Below are positions 40,306-51,780 of a DNA stretch of 64,000 nt, in pieces. Positions within the stretch are counted from its first letter, which is position 1. Each line of letters begins with the position of its first letter. A model generated the notes under the pieces. The model was not told the DNA's origin. It saw only the letters and a list, made by a program, of their open reading frames with translations, and did not search any database. The translations under genes were made by a program, and so were the position numbers. Source of the stretch: JAJDTT01 sp022827025 (GTDB lineage: Bacteria; Acidobacteriota; UBA6911; RPQK01; JAJDTT01); contig OZ241897.1 in the NCBI GenBank assembly GCA_965203535.1, positions 2,852,001 to 2,916,000 on the forward strand, in the 5' to 3' direction.

Positions 40306-42870
40306 ATGAGCGGCGCCGGGGCCGCGTGTGAAATCACCAAGGACGAGGATTCGGGATTGACGAATCAACTGCAGCCTGCAGACCAGGCTCAAGACTCCGC
40401 TGCCTATACGGCCAGGAAGATCCGTGTCTTGGAAGGCCTTGAAGCGGTTCGGAAACGGCCCGCCATGTACATCGGCTCCACCGGACCGGCCGGGCTCCAT
40501 CATCTGGTTCAGGAGGTGGTGGACAATTCGGTCGACGAGGCCCTGGCCGGCTTCTGTGACCGCATCCGCCTGACGATCCACCAGGATGATTCCATCACCG
40601 TCGAGGACAATGGAAGAGGCATCCCCGTCGACATCCATCCCGAGAAGCAGCTTCCAGCCGCCGAGGTCGTATTGACCACCCTGCATGCCGGCGGCAAATT
40701 CGACCACGACAGCTACAAGGTTTCCGGCGGTTTGCATGGTGTCGGGGTCTCGGTCGTCAATGCGCTGTCGCTCCACCTGGAATTGGAGGTTTGCCGCGAC
40801 GGTTACGTGTATCAGCAGTCATACATCCGCGGCGTGCCGACGGACGCGTTCCGGAGGACCGGGAAGACGAACCGCCGGGGGACCAAGGTCAGGTTCAAAC
40901 CGGACGGCGAGGTCTTCGAGACCACGACCTTCAGCTACGAGACGCTGTCCCGCCGGATGCGCGAGTTGGCGTTTCTGAATCCGGGCCTGGCGATCGAGAT
41001 TGAAGACCACCGCTCCGATGCTCTGGACGGAAATCTCAGTGCTGCCACTGCTCCCGACGCCAGCCCAGCGAAGAAGCAGCGATTTCTCTACAAGGGGGGG
41101 CTGTCCGACTTTGTCCGGTACCTGAACAAGAATAAGACGACGCTGCACGCCAAGCCGGTCCACGTCCAGGCGCGCCGGGCGGAAAACGACATCGAGGTCG
41201 CGCTGCAGTACAACGACGGCTACAACGAGAGCCTCTTCTCCTTCGTCAACACCATCAATACGCCGGAGGGGGGCACCCACATGGTGGGGTTCAAGGCGGC
41301 GCTCACCCGCACCATCAATTCCTATGCCTCCAGCAACAACCTGCTTCGGGATCTGAAACAGAACCTGTCGGGCGAGGACGTCAGAGAGGGACTCGTCGCC
41401 GTCGTCAGCATCAAGATTCCCAATCCCCAGTTCGAGGGCCAGACCAAAGCGAAGCTGGGGAACAGCGAGATCAAGGGGATTACGGCGGCGGTATGCAATG
41501 AGGGCCTCAGTCTGTTCCTGGAGCAGAATCCCACCCTTGCCCGGCGGATCGTGAACAAGGCGACGGACGCGGCGCGAGCGCGGAAGGCTGCCAGGAAGGC
41601 GCGTGAGCTGACGCGGCGCAAGAGTGCTCTCGACAACCTCTCGCTACCCGGCAAGCTGGCTGATTGCCAGGAGCGGGATCCGCGCTTTTCGGAGATCTTC
41701 ATCGTCGAGGGAGATTCGGCGGGAGGGTCCGCCAAGCAGGGCCGGAACCGCCGGTTTCAGGCGATCCTTCCCATCAAGGGAAAAATCCTCAATGTCGAGA
41801 AGGCCCGGTTCGACAAGGTGCTGAGCAACCAGGAGATCATCACCATGATCTCGGCGATCGGCGCGGGCGTGGGCAGCGCCGATTTCAACCTGGCCAAGCT
41901 CCGGTATCACAAGATCATCATCATGACCGACGCGGATGTGGACGGGAGCCATATCCGAACTCTGCTGCTGACGTTTTTCTTCCGGCAGATGTCCGAGCTC
42001 ATCCGGAACCGTCATGTCTATATCGCCCAGCCGCCCCTGTTCCGCATTCAACGGGGGAAGAAGGAAACCTATCTCCAGAACGAGCGGGACCTGACCCGGT
42101 TCGTGCTCGGCCGCGCGACGGACGGAATCCGGATCGTCCGGCCGAAAACGGGCGGCACGCTCGAAGGAAAGGAACTGATCGGGCAACTTGAGTCGCTGAT
42201 GGAGTTTCAACAGCGTCTCGAAACGCTCAGCCGCCGCTACGATGGAAATGGTGTGGTGGGTGAGTTCCTGGATTTTTTCAGCAGCGTGTCGGGGACCGAG
42301 GCTCATGAGACGGTGGCCCGCAGGGTCTTCGGAAACGGATCCGAACTGGCGGAATTGGCGGCGCGTTTCCGGACCTTGGGCTTCCACGCCGAGACCTCGT
42401 TCAACGAGGAGCGGCGTTTCTACGAGCTGCATCTGCGCAACGGGCATTCCGAGGGCATGGTCCTGAACCACGATTTTGCCGTTTCGGGCGAATGCCAGCG
42501 CCTGGCTCGGCTTCGCCGGAAGGCGGACATCCTGGAAGATTCCCCTTTCCTGGTACAGCACAACACCAGCTCGGTACGGAGCGAGATCAAGGAGACGACG
42601 CTGGCCACGGCTGCGGAGTTGATCGAGTACTTCATGGCGGCCGGCAAACGGAAGCTGGGCATTCAGCGTTACAAGGGGCTGGGCGAGATGAACCCGCACC
42701 AGCTTTGGGAAACGACCATGGACCCCGACACCAGGACGTTGTTGCGGGTAGACATCGAGGACATGGTCGAGACGAACGACATCTTCAATGTCCTCATGGG
42801 CGGACACGTGGCGCCGCGGCGGCAATTCATCGAGGACAATGCGCTGAACGTCAAGAACCTGGACGTTTAG
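40306..42870 (+). CDS. gyrB: DNA gyrase subunit B
   Basis: 854 residues. GHKL ATPase domain (VRKRPAMYIGSTGPAGLHHLVQEVVDNSVDEA, GRGIPVDIHPE, GLHGVGVSVVNALS), transducer (YNESLFSFVNTINTPEGGTH), TOPRIM (IFIVEGDSAGGSAKQGRNRRFQAILPIKGKILNVEK, DADVDGSHIRTLLLTFFFR). An insert-bearing C-terminal part ends in QRYKGLGEMNPHQLWETTMDP. The long insert of about 150 residues after TOPRIM is the form seen in Gram-negative bacteria. An N-terminal extension of about 35 residues precedes the conserved core. Part of the dnaA-dnaN-gyrB-gyrA block. Confidence 0.96.
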   Translation: MSGAGAACEITKDEDSGLTNQLQPADQAQDSAAYTARKIRVLEGLEAVRKRPAMYIGSTGPAGLHHLVQEVVDNSVDEALAGFCDRIRLTIHQDDSITVEDNGRGIPVDIHPEKQLPAAEVVLTTLHAGGKFDHDSYKVSGGLHGVGVSVVNALSLHLELEVCRDGYVYQQSYIRGVPTDAFRRTGKTNRRGTKVRFKPDGEVFETTTFSYETLSRRMRELAFLNPGLAIEIEDHRSDALDGNLSAATAPDASPAKKQRFLYKGGLSDFVRYLNKNKTTLHAKPVHVQARRAENDIEVALQYNDGYNESLFSFVNTINTPEGGTHMVGFKAALTRTINSYASSNNLLRDLKQNLSGEDVREGLVAVVSIKIPNPQFEGQTKAKLGNSEIKGITAAVCNEGLSLFLEQNPTLARRIVNKATDAARARKAARKARELTRRKSALDNLSLPGKLADCQERDPRFSEIFIVEGDSAGGSAKQGRNRRFQAILPIKGKILNVEKARFDKVLSNQEIITMISAIGAGVGSADFNLAKLRYHKIIIMTDADVDGSHIRTLLLTFFFRQMSELIRNRHVYIAQPPLFRIQRGKKETYLQNERDLTRFVLGRATDGIRIVRPKTGGTLEGKELIGQLESLMEFQQRLETLSRRYDGNGVVGEFLDFFSSVSGTEAHETVARRVFGNGSELAELAARFRTLGFHAETSFNEERRFYELHLRNGHSEGMVLNHDFAVSGECQRLARLRRKADILEDSPFLVQHNTSSVRSEIKETTLATAAELIEYFMAAGKRKLGIQRYKGLGEMNPHQLWETTMDPDTRTLLRVDIEDMVETNDIFNVLMGGHVAPRRQFIEDNALNVKNLDV

Positions 42871-43007
42871 GCGCTTGCGGTGGGGGCCGGTGCGCTGGAG
42901 CCTCAGCGTTTCTGCCGTGACCTGCTTGCCGCGCCTCTCCGCAACCGGACACTGCCCAGTCCGCGCCTCCTGATCTTTCGAGTGGCTGCGACCGGAGGAA
43001 CGAGTCG

Positions 43008-45470
43008 ATGAGAGAGTACCAGGGCCGGGAGATTCCGGTCACCATCGAAGCGGAGATGAAGGCCTCCTACCTGGACTACGCGATGTCGGTCATCGTGGGC
43101 CGGGCCCTGCCGGACGTCCGGGACGGTTTGAAGCCGGTCCACCGGCGCATCCTCTACGCCATGAGCGAGCTGAACAACACGAGGAACCGCCCCCACAAGA
43201 AGTCGGCTCGGGTCGTTGGCGAGGTCATCGGAAAGTACCATCCCCATGGCGATGCGGCCGTCTACGACGCCCTGGTCCGGATGGCGCAGGACTTCTCCAT
43301 GCGGGAGATGTTGATCGACGGACAGGGAAATTTCGGGTCCATCGACGGGGACTCTCCGGCCGCCATGCGTTACACCGAGGTCCGGATGGCGCGGATCGCC
43401 GGGGAGATCCTGGCGGATATCGAGAAGGAGACGGTCGATTTCCAGGCCAACTACGACGAGTCCTTGGAAGAACCCGAGGTGCTGCCGGCTCGCTATCCCA
43501 ACCTCCTGGTGAACGGCGCCTCCGGGATCGCCGTGGGAATGGCGACCAATGTTCCTCCTCACAACCTTGCAGAGGTCATTGACGGATTGTTGCTTCTGCT
43601 CGACCGCCCGGAAGCGAGCCTCGCCGATCTCATGGAGTTGATTCCCGGCCCCGACTTCCCGACCGCGGGGATCATCTCCGGCCGCAAGGCCATCCGGAAT
43701 GCGTATGCCACGGGCCGCGGCATCATCCAACTGCGGGCCAAGGCCGCCATCGAAAAAGTGGGAAAAGACAAGGAGGCCATCATCGTCGATGAGCTTCCCT
43801 ATCAGGTCAACAAGGCAAAGCTCATCGAGACGATAGCCGCGCTGGTCCGAAGCAAGAGGATCGAGGGGATCAGTGACCTGAGAGACGAGTCCGACCGGGA
43901 CGGGATGCGGGTCGTCATCGAACTCAAGCGGGGGGAGCAGCCTCAAGTTGTCCTGAACCAGCTTTACAAGCTGACGCCGATGCAGAATTCGTTCGGGATC
44001 ATTCTGCTGGCCCTGGCGGGAGGGCGCCCCCAGGTGCTCACCCTCAAGGAAACGTTGAACCACTTCCTGTCCCATCGCAGGATCGTCGTCCGGCGACGGA
44101 CGCAGTTCGACCTGAGAAAAGCCGAGAAACGGGCGCACATCCTGGAAGGGCTCGCCAAGGCCCTGGACCACCTGGACCTGGTGATCTCGATGATCCGGGG
44201 CTCGAGGACGCCGGCCGAGGCCAGGACACAATTGATGCAGCGCTTCGAATTCACCAAAATCCAGGCTCAGGCCATTCTTGACATGCGGCTGCAGCGCCTG
44301 ACGGGCCTGGAGCGGGATAAGATCCTGGAGGAGCTGGAGCAGATTCGCCGCCGCATCGCGCAACTGGAGAAGATTCTCACCAACGAGGCCGAGCTCCGGC
44401 GGGTGATCCGCGACGAGCTGATGGAGATCCAGGACGCATACCACTCGCCGCGCCGCACCGTCATCCTGGACGAGGCCATCGACCTGACCATCGAGGACCT
44501 CATCGCCGAGGAGCAGGTCGTCATCACAGCCACGCATGGTGGCTACATCAAGCGGACGGCGCTGCACATCTACCGAAGCCAGCATCGCGGCGGCAAGGGC
44601 CGGATCGGCATGTCCACGAGGACGGCCGACGACGTCGTCGACTATCTCTTCGTCGCCTCCACGCACAGCTACATCCTCATCTTCACGAACCAGGGGAGAG
44701 TCTACTGGCTGAAGGTGTACGAGATTCCCGATGTGGGCGCCGCCGGCAAAGGGAAGCCGATCGTCAACCTGGTCAAACTGGAGCGGGGCGAGAAGGTGGC
44801 GGACATGATCGCCGTTCAGGACTTCAAAACCCCCGGGTTCCTTGTCATGGCGTCGCGGCGGGGGCGAGTGAAGAAGACGGCTCTGGCGGCATACTCCCAC
44901 CCGCGCGCGAAGGGGATCATCGCATGTTCGGTGGAGCAGGGGGATGAGTTGATCGTGGTGAGCCGAACCAGCGGTCGGGACGACATTCTTCTGTGCACGG
45001 CGGACGGTCAGGCGGCGCGCTTCTCGGAAGACCGGGTTCGGGAGATGGGCCGAGTCGCGCAGGGAGTGCTAGGCATCCGCCTCCGGCCCGGTGACGCAGT
45101 GGTCAGCATGGGTGTCATCAGAAGCGACCATGAGAGCATCCTGGCGGTGACCGAGAGAGGCTTCGGAAAGCGGACGCCGGAGACGGAATATCCGGTAAAG
45201 GGCCGCGCCGGGCTGGGTGTGATCAACATCAAGACCACCGGCCGCAATGGCAAGGTGGTTGCGACCTTCCCGGTCGGACCCGGGGCGGAATTGATCATCA
45301 TTACCGAAAAAGGCAAGATTATCCGATTGGAGACGGACAGCATCCGGCTGACCACAACCCGCGCCGCTCTGGGCGTGAAGCTGATGGAATTGGGGGATGG
45401 AGACACTGTGGCCGATGTGAGCCTGGTGGCCGACGGGGTCGGCGACGTGGAACCGGAGGCTTCCGAGTGA
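43008..45470 (+). CDS. gyrA: DNA gyrase subunit A
   Basis: 820 residues. Breakage-reunion domain with catalytic Tyr122 (AAMRYTEVRM), and a C-terminal beta-pinwheel whose GyrA box reads QHRGGKGR. The quinolone-resistance region reads HPHGDAAVYDAL: position 83 (E. coli numbering, identical here) is Ala instead of Ser, while Asp87 is kept. ATG 43008 follows GGAGG. It overlaps the TPR gene by four bases. Confidence 0.97.
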   Translation: MREYQGREIPVTIEAEMKASYLDYAMSVIVGRALPDVRDGLKPVHRRILYAMSELNNTRNRPHKKSARVVGEVIGKYHPHGDAAVYDALVRMAQDFSMREMLIDGQGNFGSIDGDSPAAMRYTEVRMARIAGEILADIEKETVDFQANYDESLEEPEVLPARYPNLLVNGASGIAVGMATNVPPHNLAEVIDGLLLLLDRPEASLADLMELIPGPDFPTAGIISGRKAIRNAYATGRGIIQLRAKAAIEKVGKDKEAIIVDELPYQVNKAKLIETIAALVRSKRIEGISDLRDESDRDGMRVVIELKRGEQPQVVLNQLYKLTPMQNSFGIILLALAGGRPQVLTLKETLNHFLSHRRIVVRRRTQFDLRKAEKRAHILEGLAKALDHLDLVISMIRGSRTPAEARTQLMQRFEFTKIQAQAILDMRLQRLTGLERDKILEELEQIRRRIAQLEKILTNEAELRRVIRDELMEIQDAYHSPRRTVILDEAIDLTIEDLIAEEQVVITATHGGYIKRTALHIYRSQHRGGKGRIGMSTRTADDVVDYLFVASTHSYILIFTNQGRVYWLKVYEIPDVGAAGKGKPIVNLVKLERGEKVADMIAVQDFKTPGFLVMASRRGRVKKTALAAYSHPRAKGIIACSVEQGDELIVVSRTSGRDDILLCTADGQAARFSEDRVREMGRVAQGVLGIRLRPGDAVVSMGVIRSDHESILAVTERGFGKRTPETEYPVKGRAGLGVINIKTTGRNGKVVATFPVGPGAELIIITEKGKIIRLETDSIRLTTTRAALGVKLMELGDGDTVADVSLVADGVGDVEPEASE

Positions 45471-46258
45471 GGCTGGCGGTCCCCTGGTTGGTTCTCGTGG
45501 CGGCGGCCGCGATTTTGCTTCTCTACGGCCGCGACCAGGCGGGAGCAGAATTCGAGCGGGCCCGGGACATGTGGTTGGCCGGGGATTACCGGCCGGCGAC
45601 CCGCGTCTATGAAAAGATCCGCCGCCTCCACCCCGACAGCCGGTATGCTGCGGAAGCCCTCTGGGAGATCGCCTCGATCCACTACTCTCATCACTACGAC
45701 CTGACGCAGGCCCGTGCGCGCCTGGAGGAGTTGCTCTCCCTCTATCCCGACAGCCCCCGTGTCAACGAGGCGCTCATTCGCCTGGCGGAGATCCACGAAG
45801 CCGGAGAGGCGGACATGGCCGCGGCCGTGAAGTACTGGTCGCTGGCCCTGGACCGGCGGCTGCCTCCAGAGGAGCGAAGGGAGATTCTCTACAAGCGGGG
45901 CCGGGCGTTGCTGAAGCTGGAACAGCTTGACGAGTCGCAACGCGACATGCTGGCGGCGGCGGGCGACGCGTCGGACCACCTGTCGCAACAGGCGCATGTC
46001 TATCTTGGGACCATCGCCCAGATCCGGGGGGACCACCAGGAGGCGCTCCGTCTTTTTGAGAAGACCCGGGAGCTGGGACGCTGCGGCGAATGCCTGCTCC
46101 AATGCCGGCTCAGCATGATCGAGAGCTTCGAATATACGGGCGAACTGGACAAGGCGATCGAGATTGCCGGCGTCCTGGACAAGACGGGCTACCCGAAGGC
46201 CGTCGAGCTGATCGTCCGGCTCAGGCAGAAGCGGGATTTCTACGCCGACAAGAAGTAG
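45467..46258 (+). CDS. Membrane-anchored tetratricopeptide-repeat protein
   Basis: 263 residues with an N-terminal signal anchor (VPWLVLVAAAAILLLYG), then about five TPR-like helix pairs (for example FERARDMWLAGDYRPATRVYEKIRRLHPDSRYAAEALWEIASIH). Resembles YbgF/BamD-type periplasmic repeat proteins in layout but has no lipobox. GTG start overlaps the gyrA stop (GTGA), so it is translationally coupled to gyrA, which is unusual. Partner unknown. Confidence 0.75.
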   Translation: MRLAVPWLVLVAAAAILLLYGRDQAGAEFERARDMWLAGDYRPATRVYEKIRRLHPDSRYAAEALWEIASIHYSHHYDLTQARARLEELLSLYPDSPRVNEALIRLAEIHEAGEADMAAAVKYWSLALDRRLPPEERREILYKRGRALLKLEQLDESQRDMLAAAGDASDHLSQQAHVYLGTIAQIRGDHQEALRLFEKTRELGRCGECLLQCRLSMIESFEYTGELDKAIEIAGVLDKTGYPKAVELIVRLRQKRDFYADKK

Positions 46259-46307
46259 GCTTCCCCCTGAACCGCCCGCACCGCATGGCGCTCGTCTCGC
46301 ATCTCCG

Positions 46308-46337
46308 TTGACACGAGGGTCGAGCCGGGACTATATT
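46308..46337 (+). promoter_or_regulatory. Promoter of rpsU
   Basis: TTGACA (46308-46313), 18-base spacer, TATATT (46332-46337), leading to a short leader with GGAAAGGTGG before the GTG at 46364. Confidence 0.65.
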
Positions 46338-46363
46338 GTCGCCTCCGGGAAAGGTGGAACGCA

Positions 46364-46567
46364 GTGGCATACGTTTTCATTCATGATGGTGAGCCCCTGG
46401 AAAGCGCCCTCAGGCGCTTCAAGCGAAAGGTGCAGCAGGAAGACATCATCAAGGATGTCAAGCGCCATTCCTATTACCTGAAACCGGGTGAGAAGCGGCG
46501 CCTCAAGCAGGCCTTGGCCCGGAAGAGAGCCCGGAAGAAGTTCCTGAAGCAACAGCGTCACAGATAG
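46364..46567 (+). CDS. rpsU: 30S ribosomal protein S21
   Basis: 67 residues, MAYVFIHDGEPLESALRRFKRKV onwards with the basic C-terminus RKRARKKFLKQQRHR; the family is unmistakable. GTG start 46364. Monocistronic with its own promoter; the dnaG and rpoD genes that often follow rpsU are absent. Confidence 0.96.
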   Translation: MAYVFIHDGEPLESALRRFKRKVQQEDIIKDVKRHSYYLKPGEKRRLKQALARKRARKKFLKQQRHR

Positions 46568-46649
46568 TCCGCGCGACTCGCCTCCAAGTCCCTCCAGTTG
46601 CGCATTCCGCGCGCCAGACCGCCTCTCTTGGCTGGGGCCAGCTATTTTC

Positions 46650-47270
46650 TCAGGGGTTGATGCAGCGGATCGCCTTCCAATGGCCCAGGAAGTCGATGGG
46701 CATCTCCGATTCGATTTCCAACCCGCACTCGCGCATCAGCTTCTTTCGGTCCAGGTCGGTTCGGAATCCGATCCGGTAGCAGAGAGGAGAAATGAGCGCC
46801 TCAAGGGAGCCCAGGACAGGATTCTCGTTGCGGAAGTGGTTCAGAAAGACCAGGTAGCCCCCCTTTTTGCAGACCCTCTTCATTTCCTCGATCACCATCA
46901 CGGCGTCCGGGACCACGGAGATGAAATAGGCGGCGAGGATTCGATCAAAGCTGCCGTCGGGAAAATCGAGCCTGGTTGCGTCCATTTTCAGCAGCTCGAC
47001 ATTCTCCAGCCGCAATTCCTTCGTCCGGCGCCGGGCCTGCTCCAACATCTTCTCGGACAGGTCAACACCCGTTATCGGGATGTTTCGTGGGAGCATCGGG
47101 AGGGAGAGGCCGGTTCCCACGCCCACCTCCAGGAGGCGGGAGCCCGCCGTCAGGTCCAGCAGGAGGGGGGCCATTTCCCGTCCGCTGCGGAAGATGGGCC
47201 CGAAAAGGAGGTCGTAGAAACGGGAGTACCAATTGTAAACCTTCTCGATGTGTTCGACATCGGCATTCAC
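46650..47270 (-). CDS. Class I SAM methyltransferase, PmtA-like (phosphatidylethanolamine N-methyltransferase type)
   Basis: 206 residues: VYNWYSRFYDLLFGPIFRSGRE at the N-terminus, SAM motif LLEVGVGTGLSLPMLP, ITGVDLSEKMLEQARRR, LKMDATRLDFPDGSFDRILAAYFISVVPD, and a C-terminal LISPLCYRIGFRTDL segment. These match the Rhodobacter-type PmtA pattern by eye, which makes phosphatidylcholine from phosphatidylethanolamine. UbiE-like quinone methyltransferases are the main alternative. Stands alone between rpsU and hpt. Confidence 0.7.
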   Translation of the reverse strand: MNADVEHIEKVYNWYSRFYDLLFGPIFRSGREMAPLLLDLTAGSRLLEVGVGTGLSLPMLPRNIPITGVDLSEKMLEQARRRTKELRLENVELLKMDATRLDFPDGSFDRILAAYFISVVPDAVMVIEEMKRVCKKGGYLVFLNHFRNENPVLGSLEALISPLCYRIGFRTDLDRKKLMRECGLEIESEMPIDFLGHWKAIRCINP

Positions 47271-47336
47271 AAAACGGCCCCCCTGTTCCGCGTCATTGTA
47301 GCACTATCGCCGCCGGAGGGCGGAACCGGCCTGTGC

Positions 47337-47342
47337 TATGAT
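47337..47342 (+). promoter_or_regulatory. Extended -10 of a probably leaderless hpt transcript
   Basis: TGCTATGAT (TGn plus TATGAT) ends 6 bases before the GTG at 47349; there is no ribosome binding site. Confidence 0.5.
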
Positions 47343-47348
47343 CAAGCC

Positions 47349-47924
47349 GTGTCGCAAAGCCGGGTAAACGGACTCGAAGTCCTCATTGAGGAAGTGGAGA
47401 TCCGGCAACGTGTCGCCCAAATGGCTCGCCGTATCGAGGCTGATTACCGGGGAAGGGAGCCGCATTTCGTCGGTGTCCTCAAGGGAGCGGCGATTTTCCA
47501 CGCCGACCTGGTCCGGGAGTTGACCCTTCCCCTGACCATGGATTTCCTGTCGGTTTCGAGCTATGGCGCCGCCATGGCCTCGGTGGGCCCGTTGACACTG
47601 GACAAGGACCTGGAGGATGACATCGAGGGCAAGCACGTCATCCTGGTTGAGGATATCGTCGACTCGGGCCGCACCGCCGCCTTTCTGTTCCGATGGCTGC
47701 CGGAGCGGAAACCGGCTTCCTTGAGGCTCTGCGCACTCTTGTCCAAGCCGAGCCGCCGGCAGTTTCCCGCCCGCCCCGACTACGTGGGCTTCGATGTTCC
47801 CGACCGGTTCGTTGTCGGATATGGCCTGGACTATAATCAGATGTATCGCAACCTGCCGTATATTGCGGCTCTCCGGGAGTCGTCCGCCGCGCATTCGGAG
47901 CACGCCGCCACATTCGAACCGTAA
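47349..47924 (+). CDS. hpt: Hypoxanthine phosphoribosyltransferase
   Basis: Purine salvage. 191 residues: GLEVLIEEVEIRQRVAQMARRIEADYRG at the start, VGVLKGAAIFHADLVREL, and the PRPP-binding loop HVILVEDIVDSGRTAAFL. VGFDVPDRFVVGYGLDYNQMYRNLPYI lies near the C-terminus. GTG 47349 fits the family N-terminus; the much longer frame reading in from 46680 is a shadow of the methyltransferase on the other strand. Confidence 0.95.
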   Translation: MSQSRVNGLEVLIEEVEIRQRVAQMARRIEADYRGREPHFVGVLKGAAIFHADLVRELTLPLTMDFLSVSSYGAAMASVGPLTLDKDLEDDIEGKHVILVEDIVDSGRTAAFLFRWLPERKPASLRLCALLSKPSRRQFPARPDYVGFDVPDRFVVGYGLDYNQMYRNLPYIAALRESSAAHSEHAATFEP

Positions 47925-47970
47925 GGCCTTCCAGGCTGCGAAAACGGCCTGCAATTGAGGAGAACCTGAG

Positions 47971-49929
<1,959 letters not shown>

Positions 49930-49943
49930 CGCCTGGGAGCTCT

Positions 49944-50384
49944 TCAGGAAGTCGCGGTTTCTGCCTTGGCGCAATGCCGGCCGAAGGCTTCCCGCAGATC
50001 CCGGGAGATTTCGTAGGCTTCCCGGCTCTCGATCAGGTGGCGCTCCATCATGTAGACCAGCTTGCCGTCGCTCAGCAACGCGATGCTGGGGGAAGATGGC
50101 GGGTACGGGAAAAAGTACTCCCTGGCCCGGGCCGTCGCCTCGAGATCCTGGCCGGCGAACACCGTGGTCAGGCGATCCGGCTTGGGCTCGGAACTGAGCG
50201 CGTCCGCGATCGCGGGACGGGCCCGGGCAGCGGCGCAGCCGCAGATGGAGTTGACGACCACCAGAACGGTGCCCTGCTCTCCGGTAATCGCCTGGTCCAC
50301 GTCTTCCGCCGTGCGCAGCTCTTCGACGCCGATCCGGGTCAGTTCCTGCCGCATCGGGGTCACCCACTGTTCAGGATATGGCAT
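49944..50384 (-). CDS. Bacilliredoxin (BrxA/BrxB, YphP/YqiW family)
   Basis: 146-residue thioredoxin-fold protein with the CGC active site in VVNSICGCAAARARPAI. In Firmicutes this family removes bacillithiol from proteins; bacillithiol genes also occur in some Acidobacteriota, but none are in this window. ATG 50384 follows GGAGGAG, and a -10 TAGAAT lies at 50432-50427. Confidence 0.9.
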   Translation of the reverse strand: MPYPEQWVTPMRQELTRIGVEELRTAEDVDQAITGEQGTVLVVVNSICGCAAARARPAIADALSSEPKPDRLTTVFAGQDLEATARAREYFFPYPPSSPSIALLSDGKLVYMMERHLIESREAYEISRDLREAFGRHCAKAETATS

Positions 50385-50458
50385 GAGTTTCTCCTCCTTC
50401 CGATTTTGCTCGTCGATTCGCCCACTATTCTAAATGGGAAGCCGGATCCAATTCCAGG

Positions 50459-51649
50459 TTACTCGAATGCGGGGATTCCCGTGATGGACTGGCCCAGGAT
50501 CAGGGTGTGGATGTCGTGGGTTCCCTCGTAGGTCGAAACCGTTTCCAGGTTCGACATGTGGCGAAACACCGGATACTCGGACAGGATGCCGTTGGCGCCC
50601 AACAGGTCCCGGGCCAGGCGCGCGATCCGGAGCGCGACGGCGACATTGTTGCGCTTCGCCATCGAAATCTGATCGTGCCGGCACTGGCCTTGATCCATGA
50701 GTTGTCCCAGCCGGTAGGTGAGAAGCTGGCCTTTGGTGATCTCGGTCAACATGTAGACGAGCTTCTGCTGGACGAGCTGATGGCTCGCTATGGGGCGGCC
50801 GCCGAACTGGCGCCGTTCCAGCGTCCAGCGCCGGGCGGTTTCGAAGCAGGCCATGGCCGCGCCCAAGGCTCCCCAGGCGATGCCGTACCGGGCCTTGTTC
50901 AAGCACATGAGGGCGCTTTTCAGGCCGGTCGTCCCGGACAGGAGGCGGTCTTCGGGAATCCAGCAGTCGTCCAGGACCAACTCGGAGGTGACCGAGGCAC
51001 GCAACGAATGCTTGTGGCGGTAGTCCCTGGCGGAGAAGCCCGGGTCGGCGCGTTCCACCAGAAATCCGCGGATGCCCTCTTTCTCCAGGCGCGCCCAGAC
51101 GATGGCGACGTCGGCGATGCTGCCGTTGGTGATCCAGGCCTTGTTTCCGTTCACCACGAAGCCGCCGCCGTCACGGCGCGCCCGCGTCCGCATCCCGGCA
51201 GGATTCGATCCGAAGTCGGGCTCGGTGAGGCCGAAGCAGCCGATGGCCCGCCCGCCCTGGAGCCGTGGCAGCCAGCAAGCTCGTTGCTCCTCGCTGCCGA
51301 AGCGGTGGATGGGATACATGACCAGGGCGTTCTGGACCGAGACGAAGCTGCGCAGGCCGCTGTCGCCCCGCTCCAGCTCCTGCATGATGAGGCCGTAGCC
51401 CACCGGTTTCAGGCCGGCGCAGTTGTAACCGGTCAGGCTGGCGCCGAGGTAGCCGAGGCGAGCCATGGGATCGACCAGTTGCAGCGGAAACGTGCCTGCC
51501 TGGAAATGGTCTTCGATGATGGGCAGGACCCGTTCTTCGACGAACCCGCGGACGCTGTCTCGAATCAGCCGATCCTCCTGCGACAGCAGGTCGTCGAGAC
51601 GCATGAAATCGACGTTTTCCGCCACGGGGACGAATATATCAGTCCCCAT
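50459..51649 (-). CDS. Acyl-CoA dehydrogenase, glutaryl-CoA dehydrogenase-like
   Basis: About 396 residues of the FAD-dependent acyl-CoA dehydrogenase fold: GCFGLTEPDFGSNPAGMRTRARR (FAD and substrate contacts), AWITNGSIADVAIVWAR, and the C-terminal YEGTHDIHTLILGQSITG with the catalytic Glu (Y-E-G-T). The TYEGTHDIHTLILG block and overall spacing are those of glutaryl-CoA dehydrogenase, which decarboxylates glutaryl-CoA to crotonyl-CoA in lysine and tryptophan breakdown. Substrate not proven. Start could also be ATG 51604, which has GGAAAA upstream. Confidence 0.87.
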   Translation of the reverse strand: MGTDIFVPVAENVDFMRLDDLLSQEDRLIRDSVRGFVEERVLPIIEDHFQAGTFPLQLVDPMARLGYLGASLTGYNCAGLKPVGYGLIMQELERGDSGLRSFVSVQNALVMYPIHRFGSEEQRACWLPRLQGGRAIGCFGLTEPDFGSNPAGMRTRARRDGGGFVVNGNKAWITNGSIADVAIVWARLEKEGIRGFLVERADPGFSARDYRHKHSLRASVTSELVLDDCWIPEDRLLSGTTGLKSALMCLNKARYGIAWGALGAAMACFETARRWTLERRQFGGRPIASHQLVQQKLVYMLTEITKGQLLTYRLGQLMDQGQCRHDQISMAKRNNVAVALRIARLARDLLGANGILSEYPVFRHMSNLETVSTYEGTHDIHTLILGQSITGIPAFE

Positions 51650-51768
51650 TCGGAGACGCCCGAACCGGCCGGCGGGCCAACCGGCCGCCGTTGCGGCGCG
51701 CCCGGGGCGCGTGACGGGCAAACCGGAATCTCCCGGGCCACCCCGCCATTTCGCGCTTCCCCGTGTGC

Positions 51769-51774
51769 TATAAG
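51769..51774 (+). promoter_or_regulatory. Extended -10 of a probably leaderless dCMP deaminase transcript
   Basis: TGCTATAAG (TGn plus TATAAG) ends 6 bases before the GTG at 51781. Confidence 0.45.
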
Positions 51775-51780
51775 GGGTTC

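Noticed and set aside
42903..44900. 665-residue open frame antisense to gyrA
   Set aside because: High GC keeps the antisense frame open. The composition is not protein-like and gyrA on the other strand is unambiguous. The same applies to long antisense frames over mnmG (5190-6827), acs (47638-49731), moeA and the mutase (2029-3699), yidC (12171-13772) and rpsA (35143-36585).
46680..47348. N-terminal extension of hpt
   Set aside because: It is the complement of the methyltransferase gene; the HPRT family start and a -10 element agree on GTG 47349.
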